Shown here: piece after piece, positions 9,163 through 18,372 of the stretch | Numbering within the stretch: the stretch's first letter is position 1 | Layout of the letters: every line of letters begins with the position of its first letter | Position numbers and translations under genes: made by a program | NCBI RefSeq assembly: GCF_006738645.1 | Contig: NZ_AP019700.1 | Location: 4,880,001-4,944,000 of the forward strand | Reading direction: 5' to 3' | Source: Stella humosa | Lineage (GTDB): Bacteria > Pseudomonadota > Alphaproteobacteria > ATCC43930 > Allostellaceae | Length of the DNA stretch: 64,000 nt | Notes under the pieces: model-generated | Databases searched by the model: none | Seen by the model: only the letters and a program-made list of their open reading frames with translations | What the model was told of the DNA's origin: nothing

Positions 9163-10704
9163 TCAGCCGTGAGGCCGCTTCTCGAGCCCCTTGGGCGTGG
9201 CGCGGTAGTGGGTCAGCGTCCGCTCGGCATAACGCATGCGCCAGTTCAGCATCTTGCGCGCGTACTCGCCCATGCGGACGGCGTACTCCGGATCCTCCGC
9301 CCGGTTCTCGAACTGGCCGGGATCGCGCTTCAGGTCGAAGAAGAGCGGCGGCAGCGCCGGGAAGTGGACGTACTTGTAGTCATGGTCCTGCACGACCGAG
9401 AGCGAGCACTCGTCCATGTGCAGGCCGAGCGCGGTTTCCGGCTGCGAGTAGAAGATGTCGCGGAAATCGAACTCGTAGTGGACCTCGGTGCGCCAGTCGG
9501 CCGGGCGACCGGAATGGGCGAAGGGCAGCAGGCTGCGGCCGTCGCACTGGCGCGGGATCGGCGCCCCCAGCCATTCCATGATGGTGGGGAAGGTGTCGAT
9601 CGTCTCGCTGAAGTCGTCGACGATGGTGCCGCGCGTGCCGTCCGCCTCGGGCGATGGGTCGCGCAGGATCATCGGGATGCGGAAGCTCTCGTCGAAATAG
9701 CCGATCTTGCCCAGCATGTGATGGTCGCCGAGCTGCTCGCCATGGTCGCAGGTGAAGATGATCAGCGTGTCATCCCACTGCCCGGTCTCCTCCAGGAAGG
9801 CGAAGACGCGGCCCAGATGCTCGTCCACCTCGCTCATCAGGCCGCGATAGGCGGCCCGCATCTGCCGCACCTCCGCGTCCGTCATGTCCTTGGCGAGGCC
9901 CTTGGCGTTCTGGAAGAAGCCACCCTTGGCGATGTGCTTGACGTAGAAATCGAGCAGCGGGTGCTGGGCGGCCTCGGCCTCGGGCGTGGCGGCGCGCACC
10001 GGGGATGGCATGTCGGCCGCGTCGTACATCGCATTGTAGGGTGCCGGCGCTATGAACTGCGGGTGCGGCCGGTAGTAGCCCAGATGGAGGAACCAGTTCC
10101 CGTCGCGCCGGCCCTTCAGGTAGGTGAGGCCGCGGTCGGTGAAGTAGGACGTGTCGCTGAACTCGGCCGGGATGCGCGACGGGCGGGCGGTCGGGCCGGG
10201 CACGGCGTCGTCGCCCTCGGGCATCCAGATGTCGGTGCGATTCTTCGGCGCCTCGAAGCCCTTGCCGGCGACCCAGCCGAAATAGCCGTCCATCGCCGGC
10301 TCGAAGGGGCCGACCGAGCGGAACCCGTCCATCAGGTCGCCCAAGATCTTGAAGCGCGGGTCGTCGGCCGTGGTGGTGCGTGGGTCGGGCGTCGTGGTGG
10401 TGTAACCCACCAGCGCCGGATCGTAGCCGGCACGCCGCAGGGCGCGGCCCAGCGTGTCGTGGCGATCATCCAGCGGGATAGTGTTCTGCACCGCCCGGTG
10501 GTTCATCTGATAGAGGCCGGTCAGCAGCGAGGCTCGCGCCGGGCCGCAGGGGGCGGTCTGGGTGAAGTGATTGCGGAAGGTCACCCCTTCTCGACACAGC
10601 CGATCCAGGTTCGGCGTGTGCAGGTTGTCCATTCCAAGGCATGCGAGATGATCGCCGCGCCACTGATCGACCACGATCAGCAGCACGTTCTTCGGTCGGC
10701 CCAT
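9163..10704 (-). CDS. Phosphonate monoester hydrolase / phosphodiesterase (formylglycine sulfatase superfamily)
   Basis: This 513-residue enzyme belongs to the alkaline-phosphatase/sulfatase superfamily. It has D13 of the LLIVVDQW metal site, the C-x-P-x-R formylglycine motif at 53-57 (CGPAR) and the second metal site in CDHGEQLGDHHMLGK. Remembered similarity to the Rhizobium and Burkholderia phosphonate monoester hydrolases is strong over the full length (MNHRAVQNT, TTTTPDPRTT, DGRSLLPF, HYEFDFRD), and those enzymes cleave phosphonate monoesters and phosphate diesters promiscuously. There is no signal peptide, so it is cytoplasmic. The frame is open to 10809, but homology begins at MGRPKNVLLIVV, giving the ATG at 10704. 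It leads the operon, directly behind the PHO-box-like site. Formylglycine maturation would need a separate enzyme not seen here. Confidence 0.92.
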   Translation of the reverse strand: MGRPKNVLLIVVDQWRGDHLACLGMDNLHTPNLDRLCREGVTFRNHFTQTAPCGPARASLLTGLYQMNHRAVQNTIPLDDRHDTLGRALRRAGYDPALVGYTTTTPDPRTTTADDPRFKILGDLMDGFRSVGPFEPAMDGYFGWVAGKGFEAPKNRTDIWMPEGDDAVPGPTARPSRIPAEFSDTSYFTDRGLTYLKGRRDGNWFLHLGYYRPHPQFIAPAPYNAMYDAADMPSPVRAATPEAEAAQHPLLDFYVKHIAKGGFFQNAKGLAKDMTDAEVRQMRAAYRGLMSEVDEHLGRVFAFLEETGQWDDTLIIFTCDHGEQLGDHHMLGKIGYFDESFRIPMILRDPSPEADGTRGTIVDDFSETIDTFPTIMEWLGAPIPRQCDGRSLLPFAHSGRPADWRTEVHYEFDFRDIFYSQPETALGLHMDECSLSVVQDHDYKYVHFPALPPLFFDLKRDPGQFENRAEDPEYAVRMGEYARKMLNWRMRYAERTLTHYRATPKGLEKRPHG

Positions 10705-10766
10705 TGGTAGTCGCCTCTTCCCAGCTACGGCGTGAGCGCCTCTTAACAGCGTCAGCCTACAGATTC

Positions 10767-10784
10767 TTGACGGATTTATGACAG
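10767..10784 (-). promoter_or_regulatory. PHO box (PhoB-type operator) candidate
   Basis: On the minus strand the 18 bases read CTGTCATAAATCCGTCAA, two CTGTCA-like heptamers spaced by the A/T tetramer of the PhoB consensus. It lies 63-80 bases before the phosphonate monoester hydrolase ATG and points into that operon. The rest of 10705-10902 shows no gene; it has an AT-richer stretch around the box and a run of seven T at about 10810. Confidence 0.7.
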
Positions 10785-10902
10785 TGAAATTTCGTTTGGC
10801 ATGCTGCACTTTTTTTCAGCAGCAGCCGGCCGCACGCCCCTCGCGTCGAGGTGGGAAGACGAGCAATCCCAGCGTGCAGGCCGGCCAGTGCCGCAGAGCC
10901 GC

Positions 10903-11730
10903 TTAGGGCGCGCAGACCTTGTCGGATTCGAGATCCGAGATCAGCCCTTTGGAAGGTGCGGAGGTGATCATCAGGTCGATCCCCGAGACCTCGGCAACGG
11001 CCTGCGGGGTCATGCTACATGCCCAGAAAACAGGCACGACATCCTTGGGAATTTCCGGCACCGGGTCGCCCATCATCGGCCGCTGCAGGTCGCAGCCCAG
11101 GGCGGCGGGGTCGCCGATATGGATGGGTGCCCCGTGGTTGAAGGGGAATCGGCCGGTCAACTGCGTGGCGATCAGCGCCTCCTTGGGCGTCAGCCAGCGC
11201 ATGGTGACGACCAGCGGCCCGTGGAACGGCCCGGCCGGCTCGGTCGGCACGTTGGTCTTCAAGACCCAGCGGTTGCGCTCCGTCTGCACGCCGGCCCGGC
11301 GCAGCGCCAGGTCGCAGGAAGTGTTGGAGCCGATGCAGAAGGCGACCGAATCGTCCTGCCACAGGTCGACGATGTCGGTGCGGTACCCCTCCAGCACGCC
11401 GTTGCGATAGACCGAGTAGCCGGGGCTGTCGGTGCGCAGGTCGGCACCGGGCGCGATCCGCCGCGGCTCGGGATCGCCCGGGTCGGTCACGTCCAGCACC
11501 GGGCAGGGCCGCTGGTTGCGCTGGCAGAACAGCATGAACTCGAACGCCAGCGACTTGGGCAGGACGACCAGCGCGCACTGCACGTGGCCCAGCGCCACGT
11601 TGCGGGTGGTGCGGAGCGTGAAGCGCCCCTCGCGCATCACCTGCCGCACCTCGCGCGGGGTCATGCGGCCATACTCCTCGATCGTCGGCTCGCGCTGCTG
11701 CGGCCGTTCGGCGACGGTGCTTGCGGACAT
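10903..11730 (-). CDS. DUF1445 / D-glutamate cyclase-like putative hydro-lyase
   Basis: This 275-residue protein matches the UPF0317/DUF1445 family (Pfam D-glu_cyclase). Conserved-looking segments are LPKSLAFEFMLFCQRNQRPCPVLDVTDPGDPEP, given here in part, then FCIGSNTSCD, FHGPLVVTMRWL and the C-terminal FWACSMTPQAV and ITSAPSKGLISD. No signal or membrane segment is seen. The family is linked by name to D-glutamate cyclisation and generically to hydration/dehydration; the bacterial substrate is mostly unknown. It starts 26 bases after the TctC gene with a good ribosome site (GAGGGG), so it is part of the tricarboxylate-type transporter operon and probably acts on the imported acid. Confidence 0.85.
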   Translation of the reverse strand: MSASTVAERPQQREPTIEEYGRMTPREVRQVMREGRFTLRTTRNVALGHVQCALVVLPKSLAFEFMLFCQRNQRPCPVLDVTDPGDPEPRRIAPGADLRTDSPGYSVYRNGVLEGYRTDIVDLWQDDSVAFCIGSNTSCDLALRRAGVQTERNRWVLKTNVPTEPAGPFHGPLVVTMRWLTPKEALIATQLTGRFPFNHGAPIHIGDPAALGCDLQRPMMGDPVPEIPKDVVPVFWACSMTPQAVAEVSGIDLMITSAPSKGLISDLESDKVCAP

Positions 11731-11756
11731 GGCTTCCCCCTCGATGCGGAAGGCGA

Positions 11757-12740
11757 TCAGTTGTCGATCTTCAGGCCCTGGCTGCGGATGATGCCGCCCC
11801 AGGTGTCGAACTCGTTCTTCACGAAGGCGCCGAGTTCGCCCGGGGTCGAGCCGACGCTCTCGGTGCTGAGGTCCTTGAGCCGGCGCTGGGTGTCCTCGTG
11901 GCGCAGGGCGGCGATGGCACTGGCATGCAGGCGCTCGACGATCGGCTGCGGCGTGGCGGCGGGCACGAAGAAGGCGGTCCAGGAGGTGACCGACAGGTCG
12001 AAGCCCTGCTCGGCCAGGGTCGGCACGTCGGGCAGGGCCGGCGACCGGCGGTCGGCCGCTACGCCCAGCACCTTCAGCTTGCCGGCCTGGGCCGGCGACA
12101 GGGCGGTCTGGATGTTCTCGACCATCACCGGCGGCTCGCCCGCCAGCACCGCGTTGCGCGCCGGGCCGGAGCCGTTGAAGGGCACGTGCACCATGTCGAG
12201 TCCCGCCAGCGTCCGCAGCCGCTCCATGCCGAGATGGCCGCCGGTGCCGTTGCCGGGCGAGGCGTAGTTGAACTTGCCGGGATTGGCCTTCACCAGCGCC
12301 ACGAACTCCTTGGCGTTAGCGGCCTTCAGGCTGGGATGCGCGATCAGCACGCCGGCCGAGGTCGTCAGCAGGGTGACGGGTGCGAAGGCCGTCATCGTGT
12401 CGTAGGTGAGGTTCTTGTAGAGGTTGGGCGCCAGCGCGTGGGTAGACACGTTACTGATGAAGAGCGTGTAGCCGTCGGGCGCCGAGCGCGCGACGAAGGC
12501 GGCCGCCGTGGTGCCGCCGGCCGTGCCGCGATTGTCGACGACGACCCGCTGGCCGAGGTCGGCACTCATGCGCTCGGCGAAGATGCGCGCCAGCACGTCG
12601 GTGGTGCCGCCGGCCGGGAACGGCACGATCAGGGTGATCGGCTTCGTCGGATAGGCCTGGGCCAGGACCGCGCCGGCGGAGAGGACGGTGGCGGCAGCGG
12701 CGAGCAGGACGGCGCGACGGAGACGGGATACGGACGGCAT
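11757..12740 (-). CDS. Tripartite tricarboxylate transporter binding protein (TctC/Bug)
   Basis: This 327-residue periplasmic receptor belongs to the Bug/TctC family. A Sec signal (MPSVSRLRRAVLLAAAATVL, ending near AQA) is followed by the diagnostic YPTKPITLIVPFPAGGTTDVLAR segment, abbreviated here. Later landmarks are VVDNRGTAGG, PDGYTLF and VPTLAEQG. An upstream in-frame ATG at 12755 exists, but AAGGGG lies about 8 bases before 12740, which decides the start. It comes after the two permease genes, so the operon order is TctB-TctA-TctC. The ligand is presumably a carboxylate; family members bind citrate, aspartate, glutamate, terephthalate and others. Confidence 0.93.
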   Translation of the reverse strand: MPSVSRLRRAVLLAAAATVLSAGAVLAQAYPTKPITLIVPFPAGGTTDVLARIFAERMSADLGQRVVVDNRGTAGGTTAAAFVARSAPDGYTLFISNVSTHALAPNLYKNLTYDTMTAFAPVTLLTTSAGVLIAHPSLKAANAKEFVALVKANPGKFNYASPGNGTGGHLGMERLRTLAGLDMVHVPFNGSGPARNAVLAGEPPVMVENIQTALSPAQAGKLKVLGVAADRRSPALPDVPTLAEQGFDLSVTSWTAFFVPAATPQPIVERLHASAIAALRHEDTQRRLKDLSTESVGSTPGELGAFVKNEFDTWGGIIRSQGLKIDN

Positions 12741-12771
12741 GGGCGGCCCCTTCATGGATGGGTTGCTGGGA

Positions 12772-14286
12772 TCACTCCTCGCGGAATGCGGTCTGTCGCA
12801 GCCCGCGCACGGCGGGCAGGATGGTGAGGATCAGCAGCAGCACGGCGATGGCCAGGATGGCGGCGCTGAGCGGCCGGGTGACGAAGACGGTGGGGTCGCC
12901 GCGGCCGATGAGCAGCGCCCGCCGCAGGCTCTCCTCCATCATCGGCCCCAGCACGAAGGCCAGCAGCAGCGGGGCCGGCTCGCAGCGCAGCTTCAGCAGG
13001 ACATAGCCCATGAGCCCGAAGACCATGGTCAGCACCACGTCGAAGACGCTGTGGGCATAGCTGTAGGCGCCGATGGCGCAGAACAGCAGGACGGCCGGGA
13101 AGAGGATGCGGTAGGGCACCCGCGTCAGCCGGGCCCAGATGCCGACCAGCGGCAGGTTGATCACCACCAGGATCAGGTTGGCGACCCACATGCTGGCGAT
13201 GATTCCCCAGAACAGCTCGGGCTGCTGGTCGATCACGGTCGGGCCGGGGGTGATGCCGTGGATCATCATCGCGCCCACCATCAGCGCCATGACGCCGTTC
13301 GACGGGATGCCCAGGGTCAGGAGCGGGATGAAGGAGGTCTGGGCGGCGGCGTTGTTGGCCGATTCCGGCGCCGCCACCCCTTCGATCGCGCCGTTGCCGA
13401 AGCGCGACGGGTCGCGCGCCAGCCGCTTCTCCAGCGTGTAGGCGGCGAACGAGCCGAGGATGGCACCGCCGCCCGGCAGGATGCCCAAGAGCGAGCCGAC
13501 GCCGGTGCCGCGCAGCACGGCCGGCCAGGCCCGGCGGAAGTCGTCGCGCGTCGGCCACAGGCGGGTGATGGCGGCGGCCGGTGGCGCCCCGCCCTGCATG
13601 CGCTCCAGGTGGACGGCGATCTCGGCGATGCCGAAGACGCCCATGGCCAGCGGGATGAACCCGATGCCGTCGGCCAGCCCCTCCAGGCCGAAGGTCAGGC
13701 GCTGGGCGCCGCTGTTCACGTCGGTGCCGACGAAGCCCAGCATCAGGCCCAGCAGGATCATCAGCAGGGCCTTCAGCACCGAGCCTTGGGCCAGGACCAC
13801 GGCCGCCACCAGGCCCAGCGCCATCAGCGCGAAATACTCGGCCGCCCCGAAGAGCTGCACCAGGTCGGTGAGCGGCGGGGCGAACAGCGCCACCAGCAGC
13901 GTGGCGATGCAGCCGGCGACGAACGAGCCCAGCGCGGCGGTTGCCAGGGCCGATCCCGACCGCCCCTGCCGCGTCATCGCGTGGCCGTCGAGGCAGGTGA
14001 TGACCGAGGAGGATTCGCCCGGGATGTTCACCAGGATGGACGTGATCGAGCCGCCATACTGGGCGCCGTAATAGATGCCGGCCAGCATGATCAGCCCGCC
14101 GATCGGCGACAGGTGGAAGGTCACCGGCAGCAGCATGGCGATGGTGGTGGCCGGCCCCAGGCCCGGCAGCACGCCGATCAGCGTCCCCAGCAGGGCGCCC
14201 AGGAAGCAATAGAAGATGTTGCTGGCCGTCAGCGCGACGGACAGGCCGAGGCCGAGATGGGCGGCGATTTCCTCTAGGCCGGCCAT
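12772..14286 (-). CDS. Tripartite tricarboxylate transporter large permease (TctA)
   Basis: This 504-residue protein is the large 12-helix TctA-family permease. It shows the twin glycine-proline signatures of the family: LIGVLPGLGPATTIAMLLP near residue 40 and LLGILPGGGAILGSF in the second half, with GGSITSILVNIPGESSSV between them. It uses an ion gradient in the inner membrane to take up the solute caught by TctC. Its start overlaps the end of tctB by 13 bases, indicating translational coupling. Confidence 0.95.
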   Translation of the reverse strand: MAGLEEIAAHLGLGLSVALTASNIFYCFLGALLGTLIGVLPGLGPATTIAMLLPVTFHLSPIGGLIMLAGIYYGAQYGGSITSILVNIPGESSSVITCLDGHAMTRQGRSGSALATAALGSFVAGCIATLLVALFAPPLTDLVQLFGAAEYFALMALGLVAAVVLAQGSVLKALLMILLGLMLGFVGTDVNSGAQRLTFGLEGLADGIGFIPLAMGVFGIAEIAVHLERMQGGAPPAAAITRLWPTRDDFRRAWPAVLRGTGVGSLLGILPGGGAILGSFAAYTLEKRLARDPSRFGNGAIEGVAAPESANNAAAQTSFIPLLTLGIPSNGVMALMVGAMMIHGITPGPTVIDQQPELFWGIIASMWVANLILVVINLPLVGIWARLTRVPYRILFPAVLLFCAIGAYSYAHSVFDVVLTMVFGLMGYVLLKLRCEPAPLLLAFVLGPMMEESLRRALLIGRGDPTVFVTRPLSAAILAIAVLLLILTILPAVRGLRQTAFREE

Positions 14287-14723
14287 AGCTGGATCGGCAG
14301 TTGCAGCAGGTGGACGAAGACGAGCGCGCTGAACAGGGCAGCCGCCAGCACCAGGGCCGCCGTCTCCAGCGGGCGCAGGGGCCGGCTGGCGAAGCGGGCG
14401 GCCACGATGAGCGCCGCCGTGGCGCCGACCAGGCCAACCGGGTCGATCAGCAGCGCGAAGGTGCCGAGCCCGGCCAGGATCGCCGCGATCGGCCGAACAT
14501 CCCAGGCGACGGCGTCATCCGGGCCGGGCCGGGTCATCGCCGCGCGCGCCGCCAGGGCGGCCGACAGCAGCAGCAGCAGGGTCGCGACCACCGTCGGCAT
14601 GTAGCCCGGCCCCATGCGCATCAGCGTCCCCGGCTCCAGCCCACGTGAGCCGGCCAGCCCGATCGCCCCGATGGTGGCGAACAAGCCGGCAGCCAGGATA
14701 TCGGGACGGGCGGTATGCAGCAT
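14274..14723 (-). CDS. Tripartite tricarboxylate transporter small permease (TctB)
   Basis: This 149-residue membrane protein has four predicted helices and the RMGPGYMPTVVATLLLLLSA segment that marks TctB proteins. It is the small subunit that completes the TctA channel. The ATG at 14723 has AAAGG eight bases upstream. A perfect TGGTATACCA palindrome lies just 23 bases before the start, so expression is likely governed at this point. Confidence 0.9.
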   Translation of the reverse strand: MLHTARPDILAAGLFATIGAIGLAGSRGLEPGTLMRMGPGYMPTVVATLLLLLSAALAARAAMTRPGPDDAVAWDVRPIAAILAGLGTFALLIDPVGLVGATAALIVAARFASRPLRPLETAALVLAAALFSALVFVHLLQLPIQLWPA

Positions 14724-14745
14724 TCACCGGCCTTTCGGATACCGA

Positions 14746-14755
14746 TGGTATACCA
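14746..14755. promoter_or_regulatory. TGGTATACCA palindrome upstream of the TctBAC operon
   Basis: A perfect 10-bp palindrome lies 23 bases before the tctB start, where a bound repressor would block the promoter or leader. The form is that of operators used by GntR/FCD regulators. Related sites occur at 14866, 20055 and 25347. Confidence 0.6.
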
Positions 14756-14865
14756 ATCGTCCTGCGCGACCAGGACCAATCTTGCGATCGTCCCGGTTCT
14801 TCCGGCCTGAAACGGCGATTTGCCAACTGGGATCGGCGCTTCGGCCACACCGACCTTTCGGCCCG

Positions 14866-14875
14866 ATTGTATACA
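14866..14875. promoter_or_regulatory. ATTGTATACA palindrome, distal site before TctBAC
   Basis: The TGTATACA core is a perfect 8-bp palindrome, identical with flanks to the site in front of the GntR gene at 25347. It sits about 143 bases upstream of tctB, just past the end of the preceding ATPase gene, giving a two-site arrangement that would permit looping. Confidence 0.6.
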
Positions 14876-14884
14876 GCGACGAAT

Positions 14885-16510
14885 TCAAACGGCGTCGCCC
14901 CGCCAGCCGCGGCCCGGCACGGCATCGAGCAGCTCGCGGGTGTAAGGATGCCGGGGGTCGGCGAAGATCTCGGCCGTGGGCCCCGTCTCGACGATCTCGC
15001 CACGGCGCATGACGGCGATGCGGTCGCAGATCTGGGCGGCCACACGCAGGTCGTGGGTGATGAAGAGCATGGCCAGGTCGAAGCGGCGGCGGACGTCGGC
15101 CAGCAGTTCCAGCACCTGGGCCTGAACCGAGACGTCGAGCGCCGAGACCGGCTCGTCGGCGATCAGCAGCTTGGGCTCGACCGCGAGCGCGCGGGCGATG
15201 CCGATGCGCTGGCGCTGCCCGCCCGAGAATTCGTGCGGGTAACGGTCGATGCCGGCGGGGTCCAGCCCTACCAACCCCATCAGCTCGCGGGCGCGCGCCA
15301 GCCCCTCCGCCCGGGGCCGCCCCTGGGCCAGCAGCCCGTCGGCGATGATGGCGCCGACGCGCCGGCGCGGGTTGAGCGAGGCGTAGGGGTCCTGGAAGAC
15401 CATCTGCACGTCGCGACGCAACGCCCGCAGCCGGTGCGGCGGGGCCGCCAGCAGGTCGGTGCCCTGGCACTGGACGCTGCCGCCATCGGCCGCCAGCAGC
15501 CGGATCAGCAGCCGGCCCAGGGTCGACTTGCCGGAGCCGGATTCGCCCACCACCCCCAGCGTCTCGCCCTGGGCGATGACGAGGTCGACCGCCTTCACCG
15601 CCTCCACCACGCGCCGGCGCACGAAGATGCCGCCGGCCGAGCGGTAGGTCTTGGTGATCCCGCGCGCGACCAGCGCCGGCAGGCCGCCCGCGCTCGCGAC
15701 CGGCGCCCGCGGTTGGAGCCTCGGCACGGCCGCGATCAGGGCACGGGTATAGGCATGTTGCGGCCGGTCGAGGACGTCGGCCACGGCGCCGATCTCGACG
15801 ATGCGGCCATGCTGCATCACGGCCACCCGGTCGGCGATCTCGGCCACCACGCCGAAATCATGGGTGATGAAGAGGACGCCCATGCCGCGGGCCGACTGCA
15901 CCGCCTTGATCAGCGCCAGGATCTGCTTCTGCGTGGTGACGTCGAGTGCGGTCGTCGGCTCGTCGGCGATCAGCAGCGACGGCCCCAGCGCCAGGGCCAT
16001 GGCGATCATCACCCGCTGCCGCTGCCCGCCCGACAGGCGAAACGGATAGGCCAGGCGAAGCTGCGCCGGATCGGGCAGGTTCACCTGCTCCATCAGCTCG
16101 ACGACGCGGGCCCGGCGCTCGGCCTCGCCCAGCGCGGTGTGGACGCGCAGCACCTCGTCGATCTGCTCGCCGACGCGCATCAGCGGGTTCAGCGCCGTCA
16201 TCGGCTCCTGGAAGATCATGCCGATGTCGCGGCCGCGCCGGGACCGCATCTCGTCCTCGCCCAGCCGCAGCAGGTCGGTGCCAGCCAGCTCTATGGTGCC
16301 GCCGACGGCGCGCACGCCGCGCGGCAGCAGCCCCATGATGGCCGAAGCCGTCAACGACTTGCCGGAGCCGGATTCGCCGACGATGCAGAGGATCTGGCCG
16401 GCCTCCAGGTCGAAGTCGATGCCATCGACCGCATGGACGCGGTCGCCGCCGGCGGGCAGTGCCAGCTTGAGCCCACGGACCTGGAGCAGCGGCGCGGATG
16501 GGGCTTCCAT
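14885..16510 (-). CDS. Fused peptide-type ABC ATPase (DppD-DppF in one chain)
   Basis: This 541-residue protein joins two ATPase domains. The first (residues 1 to about 260) has [25 protein letters not shown] and [12 protein letters not shown]; the second (about 270-541) has [26 protein letters not shown] and [12 protein letters not shown]. The fusion replaces separate DppD and DppF subunits and is common in Alphaproteobacteria. The ATG at 16510 overlaps the stop of the DppC-type gene by one base (TGATG); an earlier in-frame start at 16624 would lie inside that gene and is rejected. It is the last gene of the binding protein-DppB-DppC-ATPase operon. Confidence 0.93.
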   Translation of the reverse strand: MEAPSAPLLQVRGLKLALPAGGDRVHAVDGIDFDLEAGQILCIVGESGSGKSLTASAIMGLLPRGVRAVGGTIELAGTDLLRLGEDEMRSRRGRDIGMIFQEPMTALNPLMRVGEQIDEVLRVHTALGEAERRARVVELMEQVNLPDPAQLRLAYPFRLSGGQRQRVMIAMALALGPSLLIADEPTTALDVTTQKQILALIKAVQSARGMGVLFITHDFGVVAEIADRVAVMQHGRIVEIGAVADVLDRPQHAYTRALIAAVPRLQPRAPVASAGGLPALVARGITKTYRSAGGIFVRRRVVEAVKAVDLVIAQGETLGVVGESGSGKSTLGRLLIRLLAADGGSVQCQGTDLLAAPPHRLRALRRDVQMVFQDPYASLNPRRRVGAIIADGLLAQGRPRAEGLARARELMGLVGLDPAGIDRYPHEFSGGQRQRIGIARALAVEPKLLIADEPVSALDVSVQAQVLELLADVRRRFDLAMLFITHDLRVAAQICDRIAVMRRGEIVETGPTAEIFADPRHPYTRELLDAVPGRGWRGDAV

Positions 16511-17355
16511 CACCGGCCCTCGCGCGACAGGCGGGGGTTGAGGGCATCGCTCAGCCCCTCGCCCACCAGATTGAGCGCCAGCACCGTCAGCAGGATCGCG
16601 AGCCCCGGAAAGAAGCTGCACCACCAGGCCAGCCGCACGACCGAGCGCGAGGCGCCGATCATGTAGCCCCAGCTCATCATGTTGGGATCGCCCAGGCCGA
16701 GGAAGCTGAGGGAGGATTCGACCAGGATGGCGGTGGCCACCATCAGCGATGCCGAGACGATGATGGGCGAGATGGCGTTGGGCAGGATCTCGACGAAGAT
16801 GATATGGCGCGCCGAGCGGCCCAGCACGACGGAGGCCTGGACGAATTCCCGCGTACGCAGGGTCAGGAACTCGCCACGCACCAGGCGGGCGACGGCCGGC
16901 CAGCTCACCACGGCGATCGCCGTGACGATGGAGCCGATGCCGGGCGTGAAGATCGCCACCAGGACGACCGCGAAGACGAAGCTGGGGATGGTCTGGAAGA
17001 ACTCCGTCAGGCGCATGATCAGGTCGTCGACCCAGCCGCCGAAATAGCCCGCGACGGCGCCCACGACGACGCCGACGCCGACCGCGGCCAGCGTCGCCAC
17101 GAAGCCGATCAGCAGCGACACCCGCGCGCCATGGACGATGCCGGTCGCCACGTCGCGGCCCAGCGTGTCGGTGCCGAGCGGGTTCTCGGCCCCGAAGGGC
17201 GGCTGGAACGGGGCGCCCGCCATGTCCCAGGGGCTGCCGGGATAGACCATCGGCCCGAAGGCGGCGACGGCCAGGATCACCACCAGGACGGCCAGCCCGA
17301 CGACCGCCCCCTTGTTGCGGCGGTAGCGCCGCCAGAATTCGCGCAAGGATGCCAT
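16510..17355 (-). CDS. ABC transporter permease, DppC type
   Basis: This 281-residue permease has the N-terminal LREFWRRYRRNKGAVVGLAV of DppC/OppC proteins, the ENPLGTDTLGRDVATGIVHG periplasmic hallmark and a C-terminal EAA loop. It ends DALNPRLSREGR. It would pair with the DppB-type protein 5 bases upstream and with the fused ATPase to which its stop codon is coupled. Confidence 0.93.
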   Translation of the reverse strand: MASLREFWRRYRRNKGAVVGLAVLVVILAVAAFGPMVYPGSPWDMAGAPFQPPFGAENPLGTDTLGRDVATGIVHGARVSLLIGFVATLAAVGVGVVVGAVAGYFGGWVDDLIMRLTEFFQTIPSFVFAVVLVAIFTPGIGSIVTAIAVVSWPAVARLVRGEFLTLRTREFVQASVVLGRSARHIIFVEILPNAISPIIVSASLMVATAILVESSLSFLGLGDPNMMSWGYMIGASRSVVRLAWWCSFFPGLAILLTVLALNLVGEGLSDALNPRLSREGR

Positions 17356-17360
17356 GACGG

Positions 17361-18338
17361 TCAGGCCCCCAGCTCGATGCGCGGGTCGACCAGCGAATAG
17401 ATCACGTCGGTCGCGAGGTTGACGGCGATCACCAGGGCGGACGTGACCAGGAACACCCCCAGCAGCACGTTGTAGTCGCGCTGCAACACGGCCTCGTAGG
17501 CGAGCCGGCCGATGCCGGGCCAGGCGAACACCGTCTCGACCACGATCGAGCCGCCCAGCAGGTAGCCCGCCTTCATGCCGGCGATGGTGACGACCGGCAG
17601 GATGGCGTTGCGCAGGACGTGGCGGCGGAGGATCGAGCCCTCGTCCACCCCCTTGGCCCGCGCGGTGCGCACGAAGTCGAGGTCGCGCACCTCCAGCATC
17701 GAGGCCCGCGTCATGCGGGCATAGACCGCCATGTGGAACAGCGTCAGCGTCAGGGCCGGCAGCACGAGGTGCCGGCCGACATCCGCCAGATAGGCAAACC
17801 CCGTCAGCTTCACGCCGACCGACGCCATGCCGAAGGCCGGCAGCCAGCCCAGCGTGACCGAGAACAGCAGCACCCCCATCAGCCCGACCCAGAAGAGCGG
17901 TGTCGCGTAGAAGAAGAGGGCGACGACGGTGATCGCCGAATCCGACCAGCGACCGGCCCGCCTGGCCGCCATCACCCCCAGCGTCACCCCGGCCACCAGC
18001 GACAGCACGAAGGCCGTGCCGGTCAGCAGCAGGGTCGGCGGCAGGCGCTCGGCCAGCAGATCGACCACCGGGCGCTGCTGGCGGTAGGAGAAGCCGAAAT
18101 CGAAGGACAGGATGTTGGCGACGTAGGCCCAGAGCTGTTCCAGCAGCGGCCGGTCGAGCCCGAACTGGGCGCGGAGCTGCTGGAGGAAGAGCTCGTCGGA
18201 GGCACCCGCCTCCCCCGCCATGACGGCGGCGGGATCACCCGGTGCCAGCCGGATCAGCAGGAAGTTGAGGACCACGATCCCGACCAGGACGACGATACCC
18301 TTCAACACCCGCTGGGCGATGAATTCCAGACGCTCCAA
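17361..18338 (-). CDS. ABC transporter permease, DppB type, TTG start
   Basis: This 325-residue permease starts with TTG at 18338: the neighbouring ATG at 18343 is out of frame, while GGGAGA lies about 7 bases before the TTG. The N-terminus (MERLEFIAQRVLKGIVVLVG) and RLAPGDPAAVMAGEAG segment are typical of DppB, and the EAA loop reads VRTARAKGVDEGSILRRHVL. A TTG start together with the hairpin just upstream would keep permease synthesis far below that of the binding protein. Confidence 0.92.
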   Translation of the reverse strand: MERLEFIAQRVLKGIVVLVGIVVLNFLLIRLAPGDPAAVMAGEAGASDELFLQQLRAQFGLDRPLLEQLWAYVANILSFDFGFSYRQQRPVVDLLAERLPPTLLLTGTAFVLSLVAGVTLGVMAARRAGRWSDSAITVVALFFYATPLFWVGLMGVLLFSVTLGWLPAFGMASVGVKLTGFAYLADVGRHLVLPALTLTLFHMAVYARMTRASMLEVRDLDFVRTARAKGVDEGSILRRHVLRNAILPVVTIAGMKAGYLLGGSIVVETVFAWPGIGRLAYEAVLQRDYNVLLGVFLVTSALVIAVNLATDVIYSLVDPRIELGA

Positions 18339-18372
18339 GGCATGTTCTCCCGGACAGGGGGGCGACCGCCGG

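Noticed and set aside
7741-10710. A 989-codon open frame on the plus strand opposite the phosphonate hydrolase and binding protein
   Set aside because: It mirrors two well-supported minus-strand genes and has no recognisable domain.
10801-10830. Run of seven T at about 10810 as a Rho-independent terminator
   Set aside because: The GCTGC/GCAGC flanks enclose the T-run in the loop instead of preceding it, so it lacks terminator geometry for either strand.
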